Shown piece after piece: positions 1 to 6,458 of a DNA stretch of 8,808 bases. Made by a program: the position numbers and the translations under genes. The notes beneath the pieces are model-generated. The model was given only the letters and a program-made list of their open reading frames with translations, was not told where the DNA came from and searched no databases. The stretch is from Frankiales bacterium (lineage in GTDB: Bacteria > Actinomycetota > Actinomycetes > Mycobacteriales > SCTD01), in the NCBI GenBank assembly GCA_025966295.1, contig JAOPVD010000016.1:1-8808 (forward strand). The letters are read 5' to 3'. The number at the start of each line of letters is the position of its first letter. Positions within the stretch are counted from its first letter, which is position 1.

Positions 1-501
1 GATGCGGAACGGGTTGACGGAGTTGACCAGCGTCACGGGGTAGTGGTCGGACAGGTCGCGGCACAGGTCGAGGCAGTCGTCGAAGTTGCCCTGCACCTGC
101 AGCAGCCGGGCGCCGTGAACCAGCGCCAGCGCGAGCTTGCCCAGGGCGATCTTGCCCTCGGGCACGAGCACCGCGCAGGTCATGCCGGCCCGGGCGGCGT
201 ACGCCGCAGCGGAGGCGGAGGTGTTGCCGGTGGAGGCGCAGATGACCGCCTGGCTGCCCTCCTCCTTGGCCTTGCTGATCGCCATCGTCATGCCGCGGTC
301 CTTGAAGGACCCGGTGGGGTTGGCGCCCTCGACCTTCAGGTGCACGTCGCAGCCGGTGAGGGCCGACAGGTGCGGGGCGGGGACCAGCGGTGTGCCGCCC
401 TCGAGCAGCGTGATGACCGGGGTCGCGGCCGTGACCGGCAACCGGTCGCGGTACTCCTCGATGAGCCCGCGCCAACCGGCGCGCGCGACCGTCGTGGTCA
501 T
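1..501 (-). CDS. thrC: Threonine synthase, N-terminal part (cut by left window edge)
   Basis: Threonine synthase converts O-phospho-L-homoserine to L-threonine using pyridoxal phosphate, the last step of the threonine branch, in the cytosol. The first 167 residues are present and the frame stays open to base 1. The protein starts MTTTVARAGWRGLIEEYRDR. It carries the cofactor-lysine motif NPTGSFKDRG with K67 as the expected Schiff-base lysine, then ASTGNTSAS, the glycine/serine loop that binds the cofactor phosphate. The start lacks the extra N-terminal domain of the E. coli/yeast type, matching the shorter actinobacterial/Bacillus type. The ATG (501-499) overlaps the hom stop as ATGA, and a GGAGGG ribosome site lies about 8 bases upstream inside hom, so translation is probably coupled. 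No promoter is seen in front; it should be read from the argS-hom transcript. thrB often follows thrC in relatives but lies outside this window. Confidence 0.96.
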   Translation of the reverse strand, partial: MTTTVARAGWRGLIEEYRDRLPVTAATPVITLLEGGTPLVPAPHLSALTGCDVHLKVEGANPTGSFKDRGMTMAISKAKEEGSQAVICASTGNTSASAAAYAARAGMTCAVLVPEGKIALGKLALALVHGARLLQVQGNFDDCLDLCRDLSDHYPVTLVNSVNPFRI

Positions 502-1799
502 CTCTGGCCCTCCACCCTCATCACCGATGCCACGTCCCGGACGACGTCCAGGCCGCGCAGCTCCTCGACCACCGCCTGCAGCGCCGCGTCGGTCGCCGTG
601 TGCGTGACGACCACCAGCGACGCGTCGTCGCCGTGCCCCTCCTGGCGCACCGTGCGGATCGACACGTCGTGCGCGCTGAAGGTGTTGGCCACCGCGGCCA
701 GGACGCCGGCCTTGTCGGCCACGTCGAGGCTGATGTGGTAGCGGGTGACCACCTCGCCCATCGGCTGCACCCGCAGGTCGGCGTAGGAGGACTCCCCCGC
801 GCCGCGGGCGCCCGACAGGGTGTTGCGGGCGACGGCGACGAGGTCACCGAGGACGGCGCTGGCAGTGGGCGCTCCCCCGGCACCGCGACCGTAGAACATC
901 AGCTGGCCGGCGGCGGCGGCTTCGACAAAGACGGCGTTGTAGGCCTCGCGCACCGAGGCCAGCGGGTGCGAGCGCGGGATCATCGCCGGGTGCACGCGGA
1001 CGCTGACGCCGCCGCCGTCGCGCTCGGCGATGGCGAGCAGCTTCACGACGCAGTCCATCGCCTTGGCGCTGGCGACGTCCGCCGCGGTCACGTCGGCGAT
1101 GCCCTCGCGGTGCACGTCGGCGGCCGTCACCCGGGTGTGGAAGGCCAGCCCGGCGAGGATCGCGGCCTTGGCGGCGGCGTCGAAGCCCTCCACGTCGGCG
1201 GTCGGGTCGGCCTCGGCGTAGCCCAGGGCGGTGGCCTCGTCGAGGGCCTCCTGGAAGCCCATGCCGAGCTCGTCCATGCGGGTGAGGATGTAGTTCGTGG
1301 TGCCGTTGACGATCCCGATGACCCGGCTGACGTCGTCGCCCACCAGCGACTCGCGCAGCGGCCGCAGGATCGGGATGGCACCGGCGGTGGAGGCCTCGTA
1401 GTACAGGTCCGCGCCGCCCTCGAGCGCGGCGGCGTGCAGCGTCGCGCCGTCCTCGGCGAGCAGCGCCTTGTTGGCGGTGACGACGCCCTTGCCGGCCCTG
1501 AGCGCGGACACGATCAGCGAGCGGGCCGGCTCGAGGCCGCCGATGACCTCGACCACGATGTCGACGTCGTCGCGGGCCACCAGCGCGGCGGCGTCGGTGG
1601 TGAACAGCGCCTCGTCGACGTCCAGGTCGCGGCGCTTGCCCAGCCGGCGCACCGCGATGCCGGCCAGCTCGAGCGGCGCACCGACCCGGGCGGTGAGGTC
1701 GTCGGCGGTGCTGTGCAGCAGCCGGACCACCTCCGACCCGACGGTGCCGCAGCCCAGCAGCGCGACGCGCAGCGGCCGGACGTCAGCGGCGCTGGTCAT
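498..1799 (-). CDS. hom: Homoserine dehydrogenase with C-terminal ACT domain
   Basis: This enzyme reduces aspartate semialdehyde to homoserine with NAD(P)H, the step that commits carbon to threonine and methionine. It has 433 aa, the usual length for the stand-alone enzyme with an ACT tail. The N-terminal Rossmann fold shows GCGTVGSEVV (residues 16-25). VTANKALL carries the conserved Lys (K111). The catalytic domain has GIVNGTTNYILTRM (162-175) and GYAEADPTADVEGFDAAAK, where E196, D207 and K211 match the known catalytic acids and lysine by spacing. GRGAGGAPTASAVLGDL (304-320) is also typical. Residues about 352-428 form an ACT domain, which in Corynebacterium Hom mediates threonine feedback inhibition, so the same is inferred here. 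It is not fused to an aspartate kinase. The ATG overlaps the upstream 76-aa gene's stop (ATGA), with GGTGGAG as ribosome site. Its own stop overlaps thrC. Confidence 0.97.
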   Translation of the reverse strand: MTSAADVRPLRVALLGCGTVGSEVVRLLHSTADDLTARVGAPLELAGIAVRRLGKRRDLDVDEALFTTDAAALVARDDVDIVVEVIGGLEPARSLIVSALRAGKGVVTANKALLAEDGATLHAAALEGGADLYYEASTAGAIPILRPLRESLVGDDVSRVIGIVNGTTNYILTRMDELGMGFQEALDEATALGYAEADPTADVEGFDAAAKAAILAGLAFHTRVTAADVHREGIADVTAADVASAKAMDCVVKLLAIAERDGGGVSVRVHPAMIPRSHPLASVREAYNAVFVEAAAAGQLMFYGRGAGGAPTASAVLGDLVAVARNTLSGARGAGESSYADLRVQPMGEVVTRYHISLDVADKAGVLAAVANTFSAHDVSIRTVRQEGHGDDASLVVVTHTATDAALQAVVEELRGLDVVRDVASVMRVEGQR

Positions 1800-2026
1800 C
1801 GGATCTCCACCGGGTCGAAGACGGTGCTGGTGCAGCAGGTGCAGGTGCGGCCGGCCTGGTGCCGGCGCAGCGCCTGCGCCTTGCGGGCGGACAGGACGAT
1901 GCCGGTCAGGACGACCACGAGGTACGGGCCGAGGGCGAGCCAGCCGAGCGGCGCGAGCGCCAGGCCCACGACGGTCAGCACCCCGACCAGGGCGGCGACG
2001 AACAGCCCGGCGGTGCGGGGGCTCAT
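1796..2026 (-). CDS. Small two-helix membrane protein with a Cys-rich C-terminal tail (76 aa), function unknown
   Basis: I do not recognise this family. The 76-aa protein has two hydrophobic stretches, about residues 8-27 and 29-46. A basic segment (ARKAQALRRH, 47-56) and a hydrophilic tail with TCTCCTSTVFDPVEIR (61-76) follow. By the positive-inside rule both ends face the cytosol, putting C62, C64 and C65 inside; the CxCC cluster could bind a metal or form a disulfide (inference). I chose the ATG at 2026-2024 because it makes a 4-base ATGA overlap with the stop of the gene before it, like every other junction in this operon. A start 12 codons upstream is possible but would overlap that gene by 40 bases. 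It is wedged between lysA and hom, so it is co-transcribed with amino-acid biosynthesis genes. A regulatory or transport-accessory role is only a guess. The ribosome site is weak (AGGG), which fits coupled translation. Confidence 0.82.
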   Translation of the reverse strand: MSPRTAGLFVAALVGVLTVVGLALAPLGWLALGPYLVVVLTGIVLSARKAQALRRHQAGRTCTCCTSTVFDPVEIR

Positions 2027-2193
2027 GACTGCGCCCTGTCGCGCAGCCAGGACCGCAGGCACAGCCCGAGCAGGACGAGCTGCACGACCAGCAGCCCGGC
2101 CTGGAGCAGCGGGTGCAGCCCGCCGAGCACCAGGCTGAGCCCGGTCACGAGCAGCGTGGCCCAGAGCAGCTGCGAGGTCGTGTAGCGGCTCAT
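2023..2193 (-). CDS. Very small hydrophobic membrane protein (56 aa), function unknown
   Basis: This protein has no recognisable family. After a polar start (MSRYTTSQ) come two hydrophobic segments, about residues 9-25 and 28-47, broken by GGLHP. It ends in a short basic tail (RSWLRDRAQS), so a helical hairpin with both ends in the cytosol is likely. The ATG (2193-2191) overlaps the lysA stop as ATGA, and its own TGA overlaps the next gene as ATGA. The precise 4-base overlaps on both sides, and codons that are G/C-ending in this frame, are the main evidence that it is a real gene. No good Shine-Dalgarno is seen (only GGA about 9 bases upstream), so it probably depends on ribosomes finishing lysA. 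With the following 76-aa protein it forms a pair of small membrane proteins in the middle of the operon; they may act together, which is inference. Confidence 0.78.
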   Translation of the reverse strand: MSRYTTSQLLWATLLVTGLSLVLGGLHPLLQAGLLVVQLVLLGLCLRSWLRDRAQS

Positions 2194-3527
2194 CCGACGT
2201 CCAGGGCGAGCAGGTCGTCCTCGGTCTCGCGCCGCACGATGACCCGGCTCACGCCGCCGGAGACCGCCACCACCGGCGGCCGCGGCACGTGGTTGTAGTT
2301 GGACGCCATCGAGCGGTGATAGGCCCCGGAGGCGGGTACGGCGACCAGGTCGCCGGGCGCCAGGTCGGCCGGCAGGGGCACGTCGTGCACGACGATGTCG
2401 CCGCTCTCGCAGTGCTTGCCGCAGAGCGTGACGTTTTTGGGCTCCGCGGTGGAGCGCCGGCTGGCCAGCACCGCGGTGTAGCGCGCGTCGTACAGGGCGG
2501 TGCGGATGTTGTCGCTCATGCCGCCGTCGACGGAGACGTAAGTGCGCAGGCCCGGCAGGTCCTTGACCGTGCCGACCTCGTAGACCGTGACGGTGGTGGG
2601 CCCGACGACCGCGCGGCCCGGCTCCACCACGACCCGCGGCACGGCCAGCCCGGCGGCGGCGCACTCCCGCTCGACGATGGTGCGCAGCCCGGCGGCGTGG
2701 TCGGCGGTGCTCATCGGGTCGTCGGCCGCGGTGTAGGCGATGCCGTGGCCGCCACCGAGGTCCAGCTCCGGCAGCTCGATGCCGTGCTCGTCGCGGATCG
2801 CGGCGAGCAGCTCCACCATGCGGTGCGCGGCCAGCGAGAAGCCGTGGGTGTCGAAGATGTGGCTGCCGATGTGACAGTGGATCCCGACCAGCTCGAGGGC
2901 CGGCAGCGTGACGACCCGGCGGACCGCCTCGGCGGCGGCACCGGAGGCCAGCGAGAACCCGAACTTCTGGTCCTCCTGGCCGGTCTGCACGTACTCGTGG
3001 GTGTGCGCCTCGACGCCCGGGGTGACGCGGACGTAGACCCGCTGCCGGACACCGGCCCGGTCGGCCACCGCGGCCAGCCGGACGATCTCCTCGAACGAGT
3101 CGACGACGACGGTGCCGACGCCGGCCGCCACCGCCCGCTCCAGCTCGGCGACGCTCTTGTTGTTGCCGTGGAACCACAGCCGCGCGGGCGGGAAGCCGGC
3201 GGCCAGCGCGACGGCGAGCTCACCGCCGGTGCAGACGTCGAGGCCGAGGCCCTCCTCCTGCACCACCTTCACGACCGCCTTGGACAGGAAGGCCTTGCCG
3301 GCGTACGCCACGTCGGCACCGGAGGGCCAGCCGTCGAAGGCCTGCCGCCAGGCGCGGCAGCGGGCCCGCAGGTCGTCCTCGTCCAGCACGAGCAGCGGGG
3401 TGCCGTACTGCTGCGCCAGGTCGCGGACGTCGAGCCCGCCGATCTCGAGGACACCGTCCGCGGAGCGGCTGGCGGTGCTCGGCCAGACGCCGGGGACCAG
3501 GTCGCTGGTCGTCACGGTGGTGGTCAC
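2190..3527 (-). CDS. lysA: Diaminopimelate decarboxylase
   Basis: This PLP enzyme decarboxylates meso-diaminopimelate to L-lysine, the final step of the lysine pathway, in the cytosol. At 445 aa it is of usual length. It has a fold-type III alanine-racemase-like barrel with the cofactor lysine in VAYAGKAF (K78). GIHCHIGSHIFD (215-226), the glycine-rich ELDLGGGHGIAYT (254-266) and VVEPGRAVV (300-308) are characteristic. The C-terminal beta domain has VDGGMSDNIRTALYD and CESGD (373-377), whose Cys and acidic residue act on substrate across the dimer, and GAYHRSMASNYN. The start chosen is GTG at 3527-3525, which overlaps the argS stop as GTGA and has CGGAGCGG just upstream. No promoter or lysine riboswitch can lie directly in front, because argS coding sequence abuts it. 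Confidence 0.97.
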   Translation of the reverse strand: MTTTVTTSDLVPGVWPSTASRSADGVLEIGGLDVRDLAQQYGTPLLVLDEDDLRARCRAWRQAFDGWPSGADVAYAGKAFLSKAVVKVVQEEGLGLDVCTGGELAVALAAGFPPARLWFHGNNKSVAELERAVAAGVGTVVVDSFEEIVRLAAVADRAGVRQRVYVRVTPGVEAHTHEYVQTGQEDQKFGFSLASGAAAEAVRRVVTLPALELVGIHCHIGSHIFDTHGFSLAAHRMVELLAAIRDEHGIELPELDLGGGHGIAYTAADDPMSTADHAAGLRTIVERECAAAGLAVPRVVVEPGRAVVGPTTVTVYEVGTVKDLPGLRTYVSVDGGMSDNIRTALYDARYTAVLASRRSTAEPKNVTLCGKHCESGDIVVHDVPLPADLAPGDLVAVPASGAYHRSMASNYNHVPRPPVVAVSGGVSRVIVRRETEDDLLALDVG

Positions 3528-5176
3528 ATCCGCTCCGGGGCGGTGACGCCGAGCAGGCCGAGGCCGTTCTCGAGCACGGTCCGGGTGGCCTTCCAGAGCA
3601 GCAGCCGGGGCGCGGTGGTGTCGGCGACCGGCTCGTCGCCCTTGGGCAGCACCTGGCAGTCGTCCCAGAAGCGCTGCGCGCTCTTGGCGACCTTCTCCTC
3701 CAGGTAGCGCGCGACCCGGTGCGGCTCGCGCAGCTCGGCCGCGGTGGCGACCACGCTCGGGAACTCGGCGAGCGCCAGCAGCAGGTCGTTCTCCCGCGGG
3801 TGCGTGAGCAGCGTCAGATCGGCGTCGTCGTCGACCGTGAGGCCGAGGTCGGCGGCGTTGCGCAGCACGGACGCGGCCCGGGTGGCGGCGTACTGGACGT
3901 AGAAGACCGGGTTGTCGCTGGTCTTGCGGGCCCACAGGTCCAGGTCGATGTCGAGCTGGCTGTCGGCGCTCGAGCGGACGAGCGCGTACCGCGCCGCGTC
4001 GACGCCGATCGCCTCGACCAGGTCCTCGAGGGTGATGACGGTGCCGGCCCGCTTGCTCATCTTCAGCGGCTCGCCGTCGCGCAGCAGGTTGACCAGCTGG
4101 CCGATGAGGATCTCGAGGTTGACGCCCGGGGTGTCCCCGAAGGCGGCGCACATCGCCATCATCCGGCCGACGTAGCCGGTGTGGTCGGCGCCCAGCATGA
4201 TCACGACCCGGTCGAAGCCGCGCTCGCGCTTGTCCAGGTAGTAGGCCAGGTCACCGGAGATGTACGCCGGGTCGCCGTCGCTCTTGATGACGACCCGGTC
4301 CTTGTCGTCACCGAACTCGGTGGTGCGCAGCCAGAGCGCGCCGTCCTGCTCGTACATGTGGCCGAGGCCCCGGAGCCGCTCGATGGCCCGCTCCACCGCA
4401 CCGGACTCGTGCAGGGCGTTCTCGTGGAAGTAGACGTCGAAGTCGACCCCGAAGTCGTGCAGCGAGGCCTTGATCTCCTCGAACATCAGGGCCACGCCGC
4501 GCTCGCGGAAGACCTCCTGCGGGTCCTGCTGGCTGAGCACGTCCGGGACCTGCTCGGTCACCCGCTGCGCGATCTCGGCGATGTACGCGCCGCCGTACCC
4601 GTCCTCGGGAGCGGGCTGGCCCTGGGCGGCGGCGAGCAGCGAGCGGGCGAACCGGTCGATCTGCGCGCCGTGGTCGTTGAAGTAGTACTCGCGGCTGACC
4701 TTGGCCCCGCTGGCCTGCAGCAGCCGGGCCAGCGCGTCGCCCATCGCCGCCCACCGGACGCCGCCGATGTGGATCGGCCCGGTCGGGTTGGCGCTGACGA
4801 ACTCCAGGTTGATGTTCTGCCCGGCGGCGCGGTCGTTGGTGCCGTAGGCGGCCCCGCTGGCGAGGACCTGCCGGGCCACCTGGCCGAGGGCGTCGCCGGA
4901 CAGCCGGATGTTGAGGAACCCCGGGCCGGCGATCTCGACGCTGTCGATGCCCTCGGCCTGCTCGAGCCGGGCGGCGACGAGCTGCGCCACCTCCCGGGGG
5001 TTCTTGCCGGCGGGCTTGGCCAGCACCAGCGCGATGTTGGTGGCGTAGTCGCCGTGGTCCTTGACCTTGGGGCGCTCGACGACCACGTCCTCGGGAACCG
5101 CGACGGCCAGGTCACCGTTGTTCACGACGGCGATCACTGCCGCGCGCACGGCGTCCTTGAGGTCTGCGGGAGTCAC
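3524..5176 (-). CDS. argS: Arginyl-tRNA synthetase
   Basis: This class I synthetase charges tRNA-Arg with arginine using ATP. The protein is 550 aa, normal for bacterial ArgRS. The N-terminal additional domain (about 1-110) is followed by the HIGH-type motif SANPTGPIHIGG (128-139), where the last His is Gly, a variant I recall from actinobacterial ArgRS. REYYFNDHGAQIDRF (162-176) follows, then LGADHTGYVGR and the KMSK loop at 372-375 (LKMSKRAG). The C-terminal anticodon-binding helical domain includes NPVFYVQYAATRAAS (422-436). The start is GTG at 5176-5174, with a TAGCCT hexamer ending 6 bases before it. That layout suggests a leaderless mRNA; the only SD-like GGAG is one base from the GTG, too close to work normally. 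It is the first gene of the operon with lysA and lies divergent to the DUF3105 gene. A cognate tRNA-Arg(CCG) gene lies 1.3 kb away. Confidence 0.98.
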   Translation of the reverse strand: MTPADLKDAVRAAVIAVVNNGDLAVAVPEDVVVERPKVKDHGDYATNIALVLAKPAGKNPREVAQLVAARLEQAEGIDSVEIAGPGFLNIRLSGDALGQVARQVLASGAAYGTNDRAAGQNINLEFVSANPTGPIHIGGVRWAAMGDALARLLQASGAKVSREYYFNDHGAQIDRFARSLLAAAQGQPAPEDGYGGAYIAEIAQRVTEQVPDVLSQQDPQEVFRERGVALMFEEIKASLHDFGVDFDVYFHENALHESGAVERAIERLRGLGHMYEQDGALWLRTTEFGDDKDRVVIKSDGDPAYISGDLAYYLDKRERGFDRVVIMLGADHTGYVGRMMAMCAAFGDTPGVNLEILIGQLVNLLRDGEPLKMSKRAGTVITLEDLVEAIGVDAARYALVRSSADSQLDIDLDLWARKTSDNPVFYVQYAATRAASVLRNAADLGLTVDDDADLTLLTHPRENDLLLALAEFPSVVATAAELREPHRVARYLEEKVAKSAQRFWDDCQVLPKGDEPVADTTAPRLLLWKATRTVLENGLGLLGVTAPERM

Positions 5177-5195
5177 GCTCCGAGGCTACAGGGGC
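5177..5195 (-). promoter_or_regulatory. Core promoter of argS operon, probably leaderless
   Basis: Reading the minus strand, TGTAGCCT ends in a TAnnnT hexamer (5188-5183). Exactly 6 bases (CGGAGC) separate it from the GTG of argS, so transcription would begin at or very near the start codon. This is the usual arrangement of leaderless actinobacterial transcripts. No clear -35 box is visible 16-19 bases upstream. The same sequence, with one extra base, precedes the tRNA-Arg gene. Confidence 0.6.
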
Positions 5196-5204
5196 CGTTC
5201 CACC

Positions 5205-5210
5205 TACTAT
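5205..5210 (+). promoter_or_regulatory. Likely -10 box for the DUF3105 gene
   Basis: TACTAT fits the TAnnnT/TATAAT -10 consensus and is the only AT-rich hexamer in the 76-base divergent region. It would start transcription near 5217 and give a leader of about 36 bases, containing GGACGGAA as a modest ribosome site before the ATG at 5253. No good -35 is seen. It lies back to back with the argS promoter, so the two polymerases would compete for overlapping DNA. Confidence 0.5.
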
Positions 5211-5252
5211 CTGCGCGCCGAACCTCGACAGACTCTCCCGGACGGAACCTTG

Positions 5253-5936
5253 ATGGCCAAGCGCAACGACCCTGTCGCCCGAGCACGTGGGCGCAAGCCC
5301 GCTCCTGTGAAGAAGCCGTTCCCGGTCGGCTTCGCCGTCGGTGCCGCGGTGCTCGTCGCGGCCCTCGTCGGCATCATCGTCTACGCGGCCATGAACGTCG
5401 GCGTGGGCGACAAGTCGAGCCTGAAGTACGCCCAGAGCCAGATCAGTGGCCTCAAGAACAGCGGCACGCTGAGCCAGCAGCACGTCGACACCCCGGTCAG
5501 CTACCCGAACTCCAAGGACACGCCGCCCGACGGCGGCCCGCACAACAGCGTGCCGCAGTCGTGCCAGGTCTACACCGGGGCGGTCGCCAACGAGCACGCC
5601 GTGCACTCCCTCGAGCACGGCGCGGTGTGGGTGACCTACAACCCGGACAAGGTCGGGGCCAAGGACGTCGAGAAGCTCAAGGCACTGGTCGACGGCGACC
5701 CGTACCGCCTGATGAGCCCCTACCCGGGCCTGAAGTCGGCCATCAGCCTGCAGGCCTGGGGCGAGCAGCTGACCGTCGACAAGGCCTCGGACGGCCGCGT
5801 CAAGCGCTTCCTGGACCTGTTCACCAACGGCCCGCAGACCAAGGAGCCCGGCGCCGCCTGCCAGGGCACCACCGCGCTCGGCCCGCTGGCCGCGACGGCC
5901 ACCACGGCCCCGTCCCCCGCGGCGACCAAGAAGTAG
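5253..5936 (+). CDS. DUF3105 family membrane-anchored protein
   Basis: This is a 227-aa protein of unknown biochemical role. The N-terminus is very basic (MAKRNDPVARARGRKPAPVK) and leads to one membrane helix, about residues 24-47. The rest should lie outside the membrane. The outer domain carries the DUF3105 signature: QHVDTPVSYP (76-85), PPDGGPHN (91-98), CQVYTG and EHAVHSLEHGAVWVTYNP (114-131). H77, H97, H115, H118 and H122 are candidate metal ligands, by inference only. C104 and C203 could form a disulfide. The tail (about 210-227) is an Ala/Thr/Pro-rich linker-like end. I chose the ATG at 5253 because it begins the basic N-terminus and follows GGACGGAA; TTG directly before it is in frame but less likely. 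It faces away from argS and is closed by a strong hairpin. Confidence 0.93.
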   Translation: MAKRNDPVARARGRKPAPVKKPFPVGFAVGAAVLVAALVGIIVYAAMNVGVGDKSSLKYAQSQISGLKNSGTLSQQHVDTPVSYPNSKDTPPDGGPHNSVPQSCQVYTGAVANEHAVHSLEHGAVWVTYNPDKVGAKDVEKLKALVDGDPYRLMSPYPGLKSAISLQAWGEQLTVDKASDGRVKRFLDLFTNGPQTKEPGAACQGTTALGPLAATATTAPSPAATKK

Positions 5937-5945
5937 CTCCACCCG

Positions 5946-5996
5946 AGTACGACGAAGGGCCCGCGGTCAGCCGACCGCGGGCCCTTCGGTCGTACT
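5946..5996. terminator. Long bidirectional hairpin terminator
   Basis: The left arm 5946-5968 pairs with the right arm 5973-5996 over 23 base pairs. There is a single bulged G (5989) and a four-base loop (AGCC). The core is GGGCCCGCGGTC and its complement. It lies 10 bases after the DUF3105 stop and 4 bases after the stop of the opposing receiver gene, so it serves both convergent transcripts. There is no T-tract on either side, which is common for actinobacterial terminators. Confidence 0.88.
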
Positions 5997-6000
5997 GGGA

Positions 6001-6387
6001 TCAGGCCTCGGGGAGCCCCGCGAGCCGGCGGACGGTGGCAATCAGCTCGTCCGGGTCGAACGGCTTGGTGAGGTAGGCGTCCACGCCGATCCGGCTGCCA
6101 CGCTGCAGGTCGGCCTCCTGGGCGCGCGCCGAGAGCAGCACGACCTTGATGCCGGCCGTCTCGGGATCGGCCCGCAGCCGGCTAGCGGCCTCCCAGCCGT
6201 CCAGCCTCGGCATCATGATGTCGAGCGTCACGACCACCGGGTTGACGTCCTTGACCTTGTCCAGGCAGTCCTGCCCGTCGATCGCGGTCTCCACCTCGAA
6301 GCCCTCGAGCTCGAGGTTGACGGTGATGAGCTGACGGATGACGTCGTCGTCGTCCACCACGAGGACACGACCGAGGCTGCCTGACAC
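6001..6387 (-). CDS. Stand-alone CheY-like receiver domain protein (single-domain response regulator)
   Basis: The protein is 128 aa, just one receiver domain with no output domain. Key residues are in place: acidic pocket D12/D13 in VLVVDDDD, phospho-acceptor D56 in VVTLDIMMPRLDG, S86 in VVLLSAR, Y105, and K108 in LTKPFDPDEL. It should be phosphorylated by a histidine kinase and signal through protein contacts; no kinase is in the window. I chose GTG at 6387-6385 because TAGGTT (6400-6395) ends 7 bases before it, a leaderless layout, and the receiver fold starts just afterwards. An in-frame GTG six codons upstream (6405) would place the promoter inside the gene. The gene is convergent with the DUF3105 gene and shares its terminator, and is divergent from tRNA-Arg. 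Confidence 0.94.
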   Translation of the reverse strand: MSGSLGRVLVVDDDDVIRQLITVNLELEGFEVETAIDGQDCLDKVKDVNPVVVTLDIMMPRLDGWEAASRLRADPETAGIKVVLLSARAQEADLQRGSRIGVDAYLTKPFDPDELIATVRRLAGLPEA

Positions 6388-6394
6388 GGATGCG

Positions 6395-6400
6395 AACCTA
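6395..6400 (-). promoter_or_regulatory. Likely -10 box of the receiver gene (leaderless)
   Basis: On the minus strand TGTAGGTT ends in a TAnnnT hexamer, followed by 7 bases (CGCATCC) and the GTG at 6387. There is no ribosome site between them. This spacing puts the transcription start on the start codon. A -35 is not evident. The argS start has the same architecture. Confidence 0.5.
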
Positions 6401-6439
6401 CACACCCAGCCTGTCCGGCAGCGACCATCGGCCCGCGCC

Positions 6440-6458
6440 GCCCCTGCTAGCCTCGGAG
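6440..6458 (+). promoter_or_regulatory. Core promoter of tRNA-Arg(CCG)
   Basis: GCCCCTGCTAGCCTCGGAG contains an extended -10, TGC followed by TAGCCT (6448-6453). Transcription would start near 6460, leaving about 7 bases before the tRNA. Apart from one additional C it is identical to the argS core promoter. It lies in the 79-base space between the receiver start and the tRNA, back to back with the receiver promoter. Confidence 0.55.

Noticed and set aside
2027..2062. A 12-codon N-terminal extension of the 76-aa protein
   Set aside because: The shorter start gives the same 4-base ATGA overlap as all other junctions, and the extension is just the preceding gene read in another frame.
600..2138. 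A 512-codon plus-strand frame opposite hom
   Set aside because: It is a shadow of hom in the complementary frame; composition is low-complexity and no motifs are present.
3525..3600. A lysine riboswitch or attenuator in front of lysA
   Set aside because: argS coding sequence overlaps the lysA start, which leaves no leader for such an element.
3719..6076. A 785-codon open frame on the plus strand opposite argS that runs on past the DUF3105 gene
   Set aside because: It is antisense to clear argS sequence, overlaps the DUF3105 gene in another frame, and its translation is Val/Gly/Ala/Arg-rich with no family features; high GC alone yields such frames.
6388..6405. An upstream GTG start for the receiver protein
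   Set aside because: The -10-like TAGGTT lies inside these six codons, and the receiver fold does not need them.
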